The notes: a model not told the origin generated them from the sequence alone. DNA of 64,000 bases from DASQZK01 sp963771005 (GCA_963771005.1 CAVYRO010000002.1:310001-374000), one strand, 5' to 3'. Positions 17,584 through 27,808 are shown, counted from the first letter of the stretch. A program made the numbers and translations.

Positions 17584-19275
17584 CTATTTAAAGCCCACTT
17601 GCGGAGCGCTGTAATAACCCATTGAAGCATCCGCCACTGCCATCCGGTAGAGGTGGTTTTGCATCAGGCAGATCTTTTTCGAACCTGCTATGATGTTCGT
17701 TGAATAGATACGCAGTTCGCCGGGCAGGCTGGTAATGATCTCCTCCCGCCAGTCACCGATGATATCTGCCACGAGGATAACATTACCTTCTATTGGAAGG
17801 ACCTTTTCCCCGTTGTATTCTATGATATCGTTGTTATAACAGATCTCCTTCTGCTCGTCGGCATCCCACCAGACGGCCCTCGGATCGAGTCCCCACAGGT
17901 CTTTGTCGGAGAGTCTTTTTCCCTGTGCGGAGTAGAGAAAATTATTTATGCCTCCCTTGGCTTCCCTGGCGTAGCATTCTATTCCGGGATATTCTGTGGT
18001 CAGATCCCCGATCATTCCCTGTGAATGAACATGTACAGTTTTTCCTTCGTATCCCCAAAGGATCTTACCAGACCTGGCATCTACAAGACAGACACCATTC
18101 TTTGGCTGGTGTGTTTCAATGCCATAAAAGATCTCATAGCCCGGATGGTCCGGGTCGATATCGGAAATATAGCCGGCATCATTGTGTCCGAGGCCTGTCC
18201 TCCACATCGGGGTACCGTCGTCGTCAAGTGCGGCGGTTCCGATAACCAGTTCATCCCTGCCGTCAAGATCGATATCACCGGTAAGGATGCCATGCATACC
18301 CTGGCCCTTGTAATTTTCATACTTGCCTGTACTTTCCCAGTACCAAACGGGTTTGAGATACTTATCCATTGCCATCGTCTTGATGATGGTATAGGTTCCG
18401 CGTTGCATGACGAGGGATGGATTCACACCATCGAGATAGGCTATGGTCAAAAAGTTCCGGCTCCAGTAGTTATAGGATTCAAACCCCTCTTTGGACAGCC
18501 AGGGCTGTTTATTCAGCAACTTCCCATTTTGGCCGTCCAGTTTAACGAGATATTCGGGACCATCCAGGACGTGCCCGTCGGGTTGCCGGTTGTCTCCATC
18601 CCCTGCCTTGGCATAGATCTCTGCTTTCCCGTCCTGATCCACATCGAATACCATATAAGGGGCATACCACGTGCCGGTCTCGATGGACCAGCCCATGTTG
18701 TACCTCCACAGGAACTTCCCCTTTGAGGAATAGGCATCGAGCTTGTAAGGCTCCGGGCTGCGTTTCCAGTACCCCGGTTTATAATAGGGATCCACATTGT
18801 AATCGGGATGCTGAAGGACGAAATCATATGCACCGTCGCCATCCAGATCACCGATACCAATCCGGTGCAGTTCGATCTCATCTTTAAGTCTTATGGATAT
18901 CCACGGCTGATTGCCACCCAGGACAAAGACATATCCCTCTCCGGGGGTTTCCGATTCCCGGCCGTTGACCCGGGATTTCACCTTATAAATATAGCCGTGC
19001 CCGGGTATGGGCGAGGTATCGATATAATTTGTTGAAGTGGAAACCGGCTCCGCATTCACTTTGATAAAATCGCCAAGGCCGATATCCCTTCGGTACACAT
19101 TGAAGGTCACATTTGAAGGATCATCCTTCAACGATCGCCAGCCTACATATACCGAATCTTCGCTTATACAGAGTGCTACAATCCCCCGATCGATTTTTTC
19201 ATCCACCTGCGCGTTTGATGCAAAAGGCAGAAACAGGCTGAGTATAACAGCTATAAGTATATATTTTTTCATCAT
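17584..19275 (-). CDS. Secreted rhamnogalacturonan lyase-like protein (PL11)
   Basis: A 563-aa secreted polysaccharide lyase of the PL11 type, which cleaves the rhamnogalacturonan-I backbone of pectin. The signal peptide ends near SNAQ. Family features are DRGIVALCISEDSVYVGWR at the mature N-terminus, repeated calcium-site phrases of the propeller (DLDGDGAYDFVL, DVDQDGKAEIYAK, DIDLDGRDELVIG), GMHGILTGD and the C-terminal GYYSAPQVG. The length is a little below the usual 600 aa. No SusCD pair or sugar regulator lies nearby, so it is not in a full utilisation locus. Confidence 0.88.
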   Translation of the reverse strand: MMKKYILIAVILSLFLPFASNAQVDEKIDRGIVALCISEDSVYVGWRSLKDDPSNVTFNVYRRDIGLGDFIKVNAEPVSTSTNYIDTSPIPGHGYIYKVKSRVNGRESETPGEGYVFVLGGNQPWISIRLKDEIELHRIGIGDLDGDGAYDFVLQHPDYNVDPYYKPGYWKRSPEPYKLDAYSSKGKFLWRYNMGWSIETGTWYAPYMVFDVDQDGKAEIYAKAGDGDNRQPDGHVLDGPEYLVKLDGQNGKLLNKQPWLSKEGFESYNYWSRNFLTIAYLDGVNPSLVMQRGTYTIIKTMAMDKYLKPVWYWESTGKYENYKGQGMHGILTGDIDLDGRDELVIGTAALDDDGTPMWRTGLGHNDAGYISDIDPDHPGYEIFYGIETHQPKNGVCLVDARSGKILWGYEGKTVHVHSQGMIGDLTTEYPGIECYAREAKGGINNFLYSAQGKRLSDKDLWGLDPRAVWWDADEQKEICYNNDIIEYNGEKVLPIEGNVILVADIIGDWREEIITSLPGELRIYSTNIIAGSKKICLMQNHLYRMAVADASMGYYSAPQVGFK

Positions 19276-19899
19276 ATAATAATTTTGATTTTAAAGGTAT
19301 AATGGAAGCCACATAATCGATTATTATAAAGTTACCTTTTTGTTGTCGCCAATCATGTGGGTTTCATAACCAGGGTCATCGAGTTTTCGTGCAGGCACTA
19401 ACTATGTTTTGATTATTTACATGGTTCATGCCCCGGTTCCTTAACTGGATCAATCAAATATAACTATACGCCTTTAAAATAGGAAGCACGATCAAGATTA
19501 AAAAAGCTCAAACAGGGATTTAACCGGAAATAAGAGGTACCTGCCGGTGATTTTTAAAAGGAAAAGCAGGAATTAGTCGAATGCCTGGATCAAATTACAA
19601 CAGAAAGGTTGAACATAAATATAATCCCATTGTTAGCTTGTAAATTTATTTCAATGCCATTTGCGAACGGAATCTGCATCATTATGACCGGCGCGTCTCC
19701 AGGTAAACTGCATTTAATTTCCTTCAGCGTTTCAGCAGATCCTTCATGTGGATTCCCGTGCAGATTTGTTCTAAAGGATCATTTTCCGTAATGTTCGGGT
19801 AACCGGATTACAGAACGTCTCCTACCTGTGATATTTATTTTCCCCCAACGTTTTTCAATTTTTTAGAATCATCATTGTTTAACAAAATGGATCAATATT
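19276..19899. other. Intergenic, nothing recognised
   Basis: These 624 bp lie between divergent PL11 and methyltransferase genes. Short open frames such as 19609-19791 have no recognisable content. No repeat, RNA or clear promoter was identified. Confidence 0.5.
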
Positions 19900-20958
19900 A
19901 TGGAAACTAAAACAAAATTGCAGGCAGGTAAGATGACGCAGCAGGTAGATCCTTCCAGGATTTTGAACACCGGCTTGGCGTTTTTCAATTCCAAGGCACT
20001 ATTGACAGCCGTGAAAATGAACCTTTTCACCGTTCTGGGAAAAAGGCCGCAATCACGTGATGAGATCAAAAAAGAACTTAACCTGAACGGCCGGGGTTTA
20101 TATGATTTCCTTGATTCTCTTGTATCCATGGGTTTTTTAAACAGGGAGGGCATCCGCAGTGAAGCCATATATTCCAATGCAGAAGACACCTCTGTATTTC
20201 TAGACAAAAACAAACCCACCTATATGGGAGGTATACTAGAGATGGCCAATAATCGCCTTTATCCTATTTGGAACAACCTGGAATTGGGACTTACTACAGG
20301 AAAACCACAAAATGAGATGAAAGCAGGGGGTTCATCGCTTTTTGAAGAACTGTACAAGGACTTAGACAGGACCCGCGAATTTATCAGGGCCATGGCCGGG
20401 GTGCAGATGGGGAATTTTATTGCCTTTGCCAAAAGCTTTGATTTTTCAGGGTATCATACCCTGTGCGATATCGGCGGTGCCGGCGCTCATTTTTCAATTC
20501 AGGTTGTTAAGCACAATCCGGGGATGAAATGTATTTCCTTGGATCTACCGGTTGTCAGTATCATTGCCCGCGAAAATGTAAATAGTATGGATCTGGCCGA
20601 CAAGATCGATATTGTCGGTGCCGATTTCAATGAAGGATCCTTTCCCGGCGCCGATGTGATCACCCTGGGTAATATTCTTCACGGCGTTGGCACCAGTGAT
20701 AAGAAAGAACTGATGCGCAAGGCTTATGATGTCCTTCCGGAAGGAGGTGCCCTGGTGGCTATCGAGAATTTCATCGACAATGACAGGAGGGAAAACACTT
20801 TCGGCCTTCTCATGTCGCTGAATATGTTGATGGAATCGTACCAGGGATACGATATGACCATCGGGACCTTTGATTGTTTCGCAAGGGAAGTCGGGTTCAG
20901 GGATACGCGTATTATGCCGCTGAACGGTCCGACAAGTGCTGCTATTGCAGTCAAATAA
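19900..20958 (+). CDS. SAM-dependent O-methyltransferase (Methyltransf_2 type)
   Basis: A 352-aa two-domain methyltransferase. The N-terminal winged-helix dimerisation domain is seen as RPQSRDEIKKELNLNGRGLYDFLDSLVSMGFLNR. The Rossmann SAM domain follows, with LCDIGGAGAHFSIQVVKHNP (glycine-rich loop, about 190), LDLPVV, IDIVGADFNEGSFPGADVI and LGNILHG. The C-terminal EGGALVAIENFIDNDRRE is the usual post-III segment. It resembles plant-type and polyketide O-methyltransferases; the substrate cannot be named. It is monocistronic, with a strong terminator after it. Confidence 0.88.
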   Translation: METKTKLQAGKMTQQVDPSRILNTGLAFFNSKALLTAVKMNLFTVLGKRPQSRDEIKKELNLNGRGLYDFLDSLVSMGFLNREGIRSEAIYSNAEDTSVFLDKNKPTYMGGILEMANNRLYPIWNNLELGLTTGKPQNEMKAGGSSLFEELYKDLDRTREFIRAMAGVQMGNFIAFAKSFDFSGYHTLCDIGGAGAHFSIQVVKHNPGMKCISLDLPVVSIIARENVNSMDLADKIDIVGADFNEGSFPGADVITLGNILHGVGTSDKKELMRKAYDVLPEGGALVAIENFIDNDRRENTFGLLMSLNMLMESYQGYDMTIGTFDCFAREVGFRDTRIMPLNGPTSAAIAVK

Positions 20959-20981
20959 TCTGCGGAGAGAAAAAATTTTTG

Positions 20982-21012
20982 GACCGGGCGGATCCGCCCG
21001 GTCTTTTCTTTC
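20982..21012 (+). terminator. Rho-independent terminator after O-methyltransferase
   Basis: A perfect GC-rich palindrome, GACCGGGCGGATCCGCCCGG followed by TC (20982-21003), is followed by TTTTCTTT. It lies 23 bp after the stop codon. Confidence 0.88.
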
Positions 21013-21229
21013 ATTTACCGGCCTTAATAATCCTCCCCGGTTCTTTTATAAATCCTGATGGATCTTCCGTCTTCTCCCCAAACCGGAGATACCCGTTGCA
21101 ACTATACAATCAGACCCTGTGGTGCCCTTTTAAGCCAGATCCGGTTAAAAATCCACATCGATCACATCAATATCCATGACCGCCGGCATAGCCCTGTGCT
21201 GCCAACCGCCTGGCAGTTTTCCGGCGGGA

Positions 21230-22279
21230 TTATCTCGAACGCACCTCCTTTCGCATGAAGGAACGGTAGGACACAGCAAAACAAAGTACCGTGACGGCAA
21301 TCAATCCTGTAATCTGTGGCCAAACCAGCAATATACTCTGAACAAGAGGTAACGGACCGGGAACCGTTCCCTGTACCTGTTCCATGGTCAGGGGTCCCAG
21401 GCTTCGTACCGCAGGCATCAGAAGGGTAGAGGTGGACTCGCTGAAAAGCTGGTTGGGCATGATCTGAACCAGCAAAAATTTTATCTTTTCGTATGCATAG
21501 ATGACATGAGGGGGTGCAAATTTTGACGGTTCGATTCCCCGTGTGATGAGGTTCACGATAAGAGGATAAAAGACGGTGAAAAAAAGCCATACGGCAATGC
21601 CCGCCAGTGCTGAAGTTGCCGCCTGCCTGAACCGTACCGAGAATAAAATCGACAGGTTCAGCCAGAAAGCAATATAAATGATGCTGGTCAGAATAAAGAA
21701 GTTGATGCGGAGAAACTCTTCAAAACCGGGAGGAATACCGGTTGCAATGAGCCCGATCCCCATGACCAGGTAGGTCAGGGCAAACAACATGACGCTTATC
21801 ACGATAAGGGCAGAGGTAAATTTGGCGTTGATCAGATAATCCCTGTGAATAGGCTGGGAAAGGATTCTGCTAAGTGTTCCCCTGTTCTGCTCTGAATTAA
21901 TCGCATCAAAACCGAGTCCTATACCTAGCAGGGGTCCGAGAAAGCTGACAAACACGAAAAAGGATGGCAGCGTTCCGTTCGAGCTGGTGAATAACTTCAG
22001 GAACAGGAAGGCTCCTTCAGGCTGTTCGACAGCCATTTCTTTGCCCATGCTCGTCAGGGAAGCATAGAGTGATCCCAGGCAGGTGAGAGCGATGATGGCT
22101 ATCAGGATGATAAATCGCCAGCTCCTGACATGCCCCGAGATTTCCTTTTCAACAATGATGCGAAAAGGACTGCGGACCCGTTCGTTTTTCCCGGAATGAA
22201 TGCTTTTACGTGATGCGGAAAAAAAATTTACCTTTCCTGTATGACTGGTTTCAGTTGAAGCTACCGGTTTATTCATCAT
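21230..22279 (-). CDS. ABC-2 type transporter permease
   Basis: A permease of about 350 aa with six or more membrane helices: IILIAIIALTCLGSL near the N-terminus, FFVFVSFLGPLLGIGLGFDAI, LIVISVMLFALTYLVMGIGL, IYIAFWLNLSILF, LAGIAVWLFFTVFYPL and a last helix before FMRKEV. The QNRGTLSRILSQPIHRDYL segment between helices is typical of ABC-2 exporters. The start at 22279 or 22276 was chosen because AAGGAGGA lies directly upstream; the open frame to 22318 lacks this. It overlaps the end of the ATPase gene. Confidence 0.88.
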   Translation of the reverse strand: MMNKPVASTETSHTGKVNFFSASRKSIHSGKNERVRSPFRIIVEKEISGHVRSWRFIILIAIIALTCLGSLYASLTSMGKEMAVEQPEGAFLFLKLFTSSNGTLPSFFVFVSFLGPLLGIGLGFDAINSEQNRGTLSRILSQPIHRDYLINAKFTSALIVISVMLFALTYLVMGIGLIATGIPPGFEEFLRINFFILTSIIYIAFWLNLSILFSVRFRQAATSALAGIAVWLFFTVFYPLIVNLITRGIEPSKFAPPHVIYAYEKIKFLLVQIMPNQLFSESTSTLLMPAVRSLGPLTMEQVQGTVPGPLPLVQSILLVWPQITGLIAVTVLCFAVSYRSFMRKEVRSR

Positions 22280-23255
22280 CCGTTCCTCCTTCAAAATAAC
22301 GGTAATAAATATCATCAAGCCCGTATTCCTTCTTGTTCAGAAAATTAAGAGATGCTCCCGATTCAACGACGGTCCTGGCGATCTCAGAGGTCAGATCCCG
22401 GGAACATTCAATATGGTAGAGGCTGTTTTCTTCATTTATGGACAGAATGCCATCCAGGTTTTGCAGCCTTACAAGGAGAGGGGCAGGATCAAGGCGTTTC
22501 ACTTTGTTGTTCGTACCGCCGCCAAGGGGAAGGGTGATGCCGGCTTCAACCGTACAGGCATTGCCGGAAAATAATTCCTGTGACAGGCTCTGAATATCCC
22601 CTTTTGCCAGCAGTTTTCCGTTCACGAACAAACCGACCCGGTGGCAAACCTTTTGGACCTGGTGTAAATCGTGAGAGGAGAACAAGACCGTGATGCCCTC
22701 CTCCCTGCTCAGGTTTACGATCAATTCCAGCAATTCGCGAACACCGGTCGGGTCAATCCCGAGAGTGGGCTCATCGAGGATAATGACTTCAGGATCCTTT
22801 ATAAGAACATCGGCAAGTCCGAGACGCTGTCGCATCCCGTGAGAATATTTACCCGTCTTTTTTTGTCCTTCACCTGAAAGGCCCACCCTGTCAAGTAATC
22901 CTTCCGCTTTTTTCACTGCCGTGCTCGTTCCGATCCCATTCAGTCCTGCTGTGAAGATGAGGTTTTCAAGGCCTGTGAGGTCATCATAAAAACCAACATC
23001 TTCGGGCAGGTAACCAACTTTCCTTTTAACACGGATCGGATTTCTTGCCGGATCAATACCACAAACACGCACCTGTCCGGAATCGGGTTCTGCCAGCCCC
23101 ATGATCATGAGTATGGTAGTAGATTTCCCGGCGCCATTGGGACCTAGAAGGCCGAAGATCTCCCCGGCCCTTACCGTAAGGGTAAGTTGATCGACAACCT
23201 TATGTGACCCGTATGATTTACTCAGGTTAACCAGTTCAATGATATTTCCTTCCAT
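22269..23255 (-). CDS. ABC transporter ATP-binding protein
   Basis: A 328-aa ABC ATPase. The Walker A loop is GPNGAGKST at 38-46. The signature is YSHGMRQR at 137-144 instead of LSGGQ, common in ABC-2 drug/polysaccharide exporters. Walker B is VIILDEP at 157-163, with the H-loop SSHDLHQV after it. About 100 C-terminal residues form an accessory domain. A perfect SD, AAGGAGGTGA, precedes the ATG and includes the stop codon of the upstream NEW3 gene, so the two are translationally coupled. Confidence 0.92.
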   Translation of the reverse strand: MEGNIIELVNLSKSYGSHKVVDQLTLTVRAGEIFGLLGPNGAGKSTTILMIMGLAEPDSGQVRVCGIDPARNPIRVKRKVGYLPEDVGFYDDLTGLENLIFTAGLNGIGTSTAVKKAEGLLDRVGLSGEGQKKTGKYSHGMRQRLGLADVLIKDPEVIILDEPTLGIDPTGVRELLELIVNLSREEGITVLFSSHDLHQVQKVCHRVGLFVNGKLLAKGDIQSLSQELFSGNACTVEAGITLPLGGGTNNKVKRLDPAPLLVRLQNLDGILSINEENSLYHIECSRDLTSEIARTVVESGASLNFLNKKEYGLDDIYYRYFEGGTDDE

Positions 23256-23258
23256 GTG

Positions 23259-24395
23259 TCACCTCCTTCCATATTTTCTGAAGAGGTAGAATACACTCCC
23301 GAGAGCAACTATGATAATCAGAATACCGACCCAGCCCCATAACATGGGAGTTCTTACGGCAATCCGGAAAGCTGCATTTGAAGAAGCTTCCGGTGTACTG
23401 GCGGTAATGGTGGTAGCATAGTCACCGGCAATGGCTTTTTTGTCTGCCTTAACGGTGGCAAAAACCTGTATATTTTCACCGGCTCCGATCTTATTCACTT
23501 TTTCAGGTTCGAAGCGTACATCCCAGTTGACGGGGTTGGATGCACGCAGTGTCACATCGGTAAGTGAAGCAGATCCGGTATTTTTTATCAGAAGAGGGAA
23601 TCTTTTTTCATGACCTGCAGTTATTGAAGTGCTCAATAAGCCTGTGGGAGTTGTCAGTTCCATATCGTAGGTGCCGGTTATCACAACTTCCAGGTCCAAA
23701 TGAGCAGAGGTCGAACCGGTCATGGCAAGTACCGGAATTTTATATGAACCGGCGGCAACGTATTCGGGTGACTTGATATCGATAGTAACATCCTTGCTCG
23801 TACCGGCATCAATCTCAACCGATGTGGCCTGTTTGTAATCCGGCTTGAAGGTCACGATCCAGCCACGGGGGGTATCAGCCCGCAGGGAATATAACTGCTT
23901 ATCACCGGTCTCATTCGTCAGTCTGGTTTTGAAGGTAAATGTGGATTTTGAATTACCTTCCATATTGGCCTGACCGGATGTAAATTCTGTTTTGAAGGTT
24001 CCCTTTTCGGAGACATTCACGGTAAGCGGCAGCTCATCATAGCCCTTGGCGACCAGTTTGAAATGATAATTTCCTTTATTGACTTTCAGGGGCACGACGA
24101 CATTAAAAGCCAGTGATTTTTTTTCTCCGGGAAGTACAGAGAGCTGCCTGATATCCCAGCCCCCCGCTTTCAGACTGTAATTCCATCCCGCCGGCATTGC
24201 CGAAATATAAATACTGATATTCCGGGTTGTATTCCCATTGTTTATAACATCGACGGCATAATTCAGGGATTCTCCCGGAGGAACGGATACATCCGTATAG
24301 GGTGTATAAAGGGTTATACCATTGGCAGCTTCTGCACCATTAGCAATGAATAGTGGAATTAGAAACAGACCTAAAAACATCGTACGAATTGACAT
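23259..24395 (-). CDS. Exported NEW3-like (NPCBM-associated) protein, membrane anchored
   Basis: A 378-aa protein with signal peptide (residues 1-23, GAEA), tandem immunoglobulin-like beta domains with alternation such as NGNTTRNISIYI, PAGWNYSLKAGG, PRGWIVTFKPDYK and NPVNWDVRFEPEK (repeated W-x-V/Y-x-F strands of the NEW3 type), and a C-terminal membrane helix (WVGILIIIVALGSVFYLF) followed by KYGRR. It is first in the ABC operon and probably presents or senses the exported substrate outside. Its start has a strong SD, AAGGAGGA. Confidence 0.82.
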   Translation of the reverse strand: MSIRTMFLGLFLIPLFIANGAEAANGITLYTPYTDVSVPPGESLNYAVDVINNGNTTRNISIYISAMPAGWNYSLKAGGWDIRQLSVLPGEKKSLAFNVVVPLKVNKGNYHFKLVAKGYDELPLTVNVSEKGTFKTEFTSGQANMEGNSKSTFTFKTRLTNETGDKQLYSLRADTPRGWIVTFKPDYKQATSVEIDAGTSKDVTIDIKSPEYVAAGSYKIPVLAMTGSTSAHLDLEVVITGTYDMELTTPTGLLSTSITAGHEKRFPLLIKNTGSASLTDVTLRASNPVNWDVRFEPEKVNKIGAGENIQVFATVKADKKAIAGDYATTITASTPEASSNAAFRIAVRTPMLWGWVGILIIIVALGSVFYLFRKYGRR

Positions 24396-24702
24396 AAAAA
24401 AATCCTCCTTATTTTTAAATGAACTGCAAATACGATTTGTAAATTGTCAGCAAGTATGATATATATTTTTAATTTTCAGAGTGTTACATTTTTGTAATGA
24501 CTTTACCCGTGTTGGGCAAAGTGATCTTAAAGATGGAAGAAAAAAGTGTTAAAATGATTTAATAAAAATTAAAGTATGTGAATAGAGTGAGGTTTTTTTT
24601 TCCAGCCGGAAAATGGTTGTTTTTGTCCTCTGCAAACTTCATTACAGCCAATTTTTTTAGTATTTTGACAGCGGTATCTTTCAAACTTTAAGGTTTACAA
24701 CT
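24396..24702. promoter_or_regulatory. Divergent intergenic region
   Basis: 307 bp separate the ABC operon (minus) from the glycosidase-like gene (plus) and must hold both promoters. The sequence is AT-rich. A TATCTTTC near 24673 resembles a -7 box for the plus-strand gene, but no clear -33 partner is visible. Confidence 0.35.
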
Positions 24703-26955
24703 ATGCAGTTAAAACTTCCGTTCATGCTTGTTGTATTGATTTCCTGTATACCCGGGCATGCCCGGGAAGATAACCCGCAGGAGGATAGAAGCAGAATTGC
24801 CGGGCAGAGTTTACAGACGGAGGATACCGTTAATTTTCCATCTGCAGATCTGGTGAAAAACGGGTGGTTTCATGAGGACGGCCGGGTCATCTGGGGTTTT
24901 TTTCACAACAGCAGTATCTGGGGCGGGCTCCGCACTCCCGAAGATAAATGGTTTGCTGTAGCAAAGGTGGAAGGACCCAATATCACCCGTCATGATCCGG
25001 ACAGGACGGGTCCGTTATTTACGGAAGATCTCGATTCACTTTCATCTTCGCTGAAGCAATACGGGTTCCCCGGATTGATCCATCATTACGGGATATGGTA
25101 TGACCGCCGTCGGGATGCCCATGACCTTGGACCGAGAGAGGATTCAAACGCGGTTCCCCCATTCCTGGAGATGCCATGGGCCCGGAGCGACTCCGGCAGG
25201 GCGTCCGACGGCCTTCCTAAGTATGATCTCACACATTTTAATCCCTGGTATTTTGACCGCCTTACCCGGTTTGCGCAACTTTGTGATGAGAAAGGACTGG
25301 TCTTCTTTTTCGACTTCTATGAACAACATATTCTTACCGAAATCCAGGCTCATTATGAGGATTTTCCATGGCGACCCGGGAATAATATTCAGAACATTTC
25401 ACTTCCGGATAAAAATCCGGCTGCCGGTGATTTTTATGCCGTAGCCACACCGTTGCAACGGAAACTTCACCGGTTATACATCAGGAAATGCCTTGATGAG
25501 CTGGGATCTTTCCGCAATGCTGTTTTTTGTTTGAGCGAGGAATATACGGGACCGGAATCCTTCGTGGATTTCTGGCTCGATGAGATCAAACAATGGGAAA
25601 ATGAGAACGGAAGGAAAGTGCAGGTTGCGCTAGGAGCAACGAAAGACGTCACGGAAGCTGTCCTCGCCGATCCGGAAAGAGCCGGTATGATCGGGACCAT
25701 TGATATGAGCAGGTGGTGGTATGACCGTGACGGTTCGCTATTCGCACCTCCCGGGGGAAAGGAAGTGCCGGGGCGTTACCTGGGCCGGGTGAACAACACG
25801 AGTCCGGAACAGGTTTACCGGCTGGTAAACGAATACAGGATGCGATATCCCTCGATGGCCCTCCTTCATTCTTTCTCCGGTTCACACGAGCAGATATTGG
25901 CATTCCTGCTGGCCGGCGGATCCATGTTGATGGCAGATTTCGCTTATCCGGACGCCCTTCCGCCCAAAGAACCGTTCATGCCGCCTTCGCAATACATTGC
26001 ACCTGCAAAATGGCCGGTCATAGAATCCACCTATGGGTTTATAAATTCCTGTCTCGCAACATCCTTATGGCAGATGACTCCCTGTCCATATATTATCTCA
26101 AATCCCGATGATGTCTGGGCTCTTGGTAATAAGGGCAGCGGATATCTCATCTATGCGCTTCATGGCGGTGCGATAACTTTCGGATTACCGGAAACCCATG
26201 AAATGTTCGTTGCCCACTGGTTTAACCCGCGGACAGGTTCCGTATGCCGGATGAAAGATCCCATAGCCACCGGACAGCGTACCACGGTTATTCCGCCTGA
26301 TGATGGGAGTAAAGGACAGGACTGGGTTCTCTGGCTATCCGGCGAGTCGATGGATGAGGTAAAATCCGCAATCAAAACCCTATCTCCGGAATGTAAAACG
26401 TCTCCTCCATTAATAAGCACAAACGATACTTTACCAAAAATTTCATCTCCATTATTCTTCGGTCATCACATCGGCGAAAAGCTGATGATCAATTTTCAGC
26501 CGTCAGGAGTCACGCCACCCGGAGGTTACCTGGAAGATAACGGAAACATGTACGGTGACAGGGAAGGATTTCGTTTCGGATGGCTGACTGATCACTCCGG
26601 CCGTATGCTCTATAAAGCGCAGACGCCGCCGGCGAGAAGAGCTCCTGATATTCGTCTGCAAACGTTTTGCGATGCTGAAAAAGATGCAGTCTGGGAGGCC
26701 GCGGTCGAAAACGGGGATTACCTGGTACGTATCACTGCCGGCGATCCAAGGTATCCCTCGTATTGTACCGTAAAAGTGGAAGGTATGCAGTTTTGGGACG
26801 CAAAAACTCTCTATACGAACGAGTTTGCAACACTTGAACGGCGGGTCACCGTAACTGATGGCCGGCTGACCATTGCTTCAATGGGCGGGGAGCAGCATTC
26901 GGTAAAACTGTGCTCCGTAATAATTACCGCTGCTGTAAACCGGCAGGCATATTGA
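24703..26955 (+). CDS. Secreted glycoside-hydrolase-like protein
   Basis: A 750-aa exported protein. The signal peptide ends near GHAR (residue 20). The central part reads like a TIM-barrel hydrolase: GLIHHYGIWYDRRR, HFNPWYFDRLTRFAQLCDEKG, VFFFDFYEQH, NAVFCLSEEYTGPESFVDFW (candidate acidic residues) and MLHSF-like strands. A beta-rich C-terminal domain with PPARRAPDIRLQTF and AVENGDYLVRITAGDP looks like a malectin/carbohydrate-binding module. I cannot assign a GH family with certainty. It may act on plant glycans together with the PL11 lyase. Confidence 0.7.
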   Translation: MQLKLPFMLVVLISCIPGHAREDNPQEDRSRIAGQSLQTEDTVNFPSADLVKNGWFHEDGRVIWGFFHNSSIWGGLRTPEDKWFAVAKVEGPNITRHDPDRTGPLFTEDLDSLSSSLKQYGFPGLIHHYGIWYDRRRDAHDLGPREDSNAVPPFLEMPWARSDSGRASDGLPKYDLTHFNPWYFDRLTRFAQLCDEKGLVFFFDFYEQHILTEIQAHYEDFPWRPGNNIQNISLPDKNPAAGDFYAVATPLQRKLHRLYIRKCLDELGSFRNAVFCLSEEYTGPESFVDFWLDEIKQWENENGRKVQVALGATKDVTEAVLADPERAGMIGTIDMSRWWYDRDGSLFAPPGGKEVPGRYLGRVNNTSPEQVYRLVNEYRMRYPSMALLHSFSGSHEQILAFLLAGGSMLMADFAYPDALPPKEPFMPPSQYIAPAKWPVIESTYGFINSCLATSLWQMTPCPYIISNPDDVWALGNKGSGYLIYALHGGAITFGLPETHEMFVAHWFNPRTGSVCRMKDPIATGQRTTVIPPDDGSKGQDWVLWLSGESMDEVKSAIKTLSPECKTSPPLISTNDTLPKISSPLFFGHHIGEKLMINFQPSGVTPPGGYLEDNGNMYGDREGFRFGWLTDHSGRMLYKAQTPPARRAPDIRLQTFCDAEKDAVWEAAVENGDYLVRITAGDPRYPSYCTVKVEGMQFWDAKTLYTNEFATLERRVTVTDGRLTIASMGGEQHSVKLCSVIITAAVNRQAY

Positions 26956-27007
26956 AGTTTTGTGCTTTGACGCAGGCAGAGAAGGGAAGGGGCTATGCCT
27001 GCTTCAT

Positions 27008-27808
27008 TCAATCTGTGAACTGTATCATCTCTGAGGGTACATTCCGTTTCAGAACGGTAATTAAGGGATGTCCGTTCAGGATAATCCCCCTTTCTGAAAG
27101 AGTCTCCTTTAGCGTAAGCAATGCTTTTTCGGGTGTATTGTTATTTTCACTAAGATGAGCCAGGCAAATATGACTCAACCCGTCGTTCAGCATCCCGGCA
27201 AGAAAAGCAGAGGTCTGATGATTGCCGAGATGCCCGTTGCCTGACAGGATCCTGGTTTTCAAATAGTAAGGATAACTCCCTTCCGTCAGCATCTGCTGAT
27301 CATAATTGGATTCGATGACAAGTAAATTGGCCGTCCGGATATAGGCTGCAGCCGTATCACAGATATGCCCAAGGTCGGTGGCAATGGTGATTTTCCTGGA
27401 GCCGGCGCGGATGTGGACACCGATGGTCTCGGGAGCATCATGGTGGACCGGGAAGACCTCGATATCGAAGCCTGCGAGGTGAACCGGAATTTGCAGATGG
27501 ATTTTACGTATGCAATCGGCCGGTATATTCTTCCGGGGAGAAAGTATGCTGTTCCAGACGTTATAGGTGGTGAATGCGGGGATGTGATATCTTCGGGTCA
27601 GTACTTCCAGTCCCTTTATATGATCCCAGTGGTTATGGGTTACGATGATACCCATGATGGTTTGAATGGAAATACCCGATCGTTGCAGAAACTTACGGAT
27701 ATTAGTCGCTGAGAGACCTGCATCGATCAATATGCCATGGAATTCATTGCCCAGGTAATAACAATTGCCGCTACTTCCGCTGCTCAGACTACAGAAATTC
27801 AGATTCAT
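27008..27808 (-). CDS. MBL-fold metallo-hydrolase (YycJ/WalJ-like)
   Basis: A 266-aa metallo-beta-lactamase-fold protein. The N-terminus LNFCSLSSGSSGNCYYLG is the hallmark of the YycJ group. The metal motif is H58-N-H60-W-D62-H63, with further ligands in FPVHHDAPETIG, IATDLGH and LAHLSENNN. The family is linked to a 5'-to-3' nuclease or cell-wall/DNA-replication coordination in Firmicutes. The open ATG gives the canonical start. It stands alone. Confidence 0.9.
   Translation of the reverse strand: MNLNFCSLSSGSSGNCYYLGNEFHGILIDAGLSATNIRKFLQRSGISIQTIMGIIVTHNHWDHIKGLEVLTRRYHIPAFTTYNVWNSILSPRKNIPADCIRKIHLQIPVHLAGFDIEVFPVHHDAPETIGVHIRAGSRKITIATDLGHICDTAAAYIRTANLLVIESNYDQQMLTEGSYPYYLKTRILSGNGHLGNHQTSAFLAGMLNDGLSHICLAHLSENNNTPEKALLTLKETLSERGIILNGHPLITVLKRNVPSEMIQFTD

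Noticed and set aside
18025..18726. 233-aa plus-strand frame
   Set aside because: It lies wholly antisense to the well-supported PL11 lyase gene.
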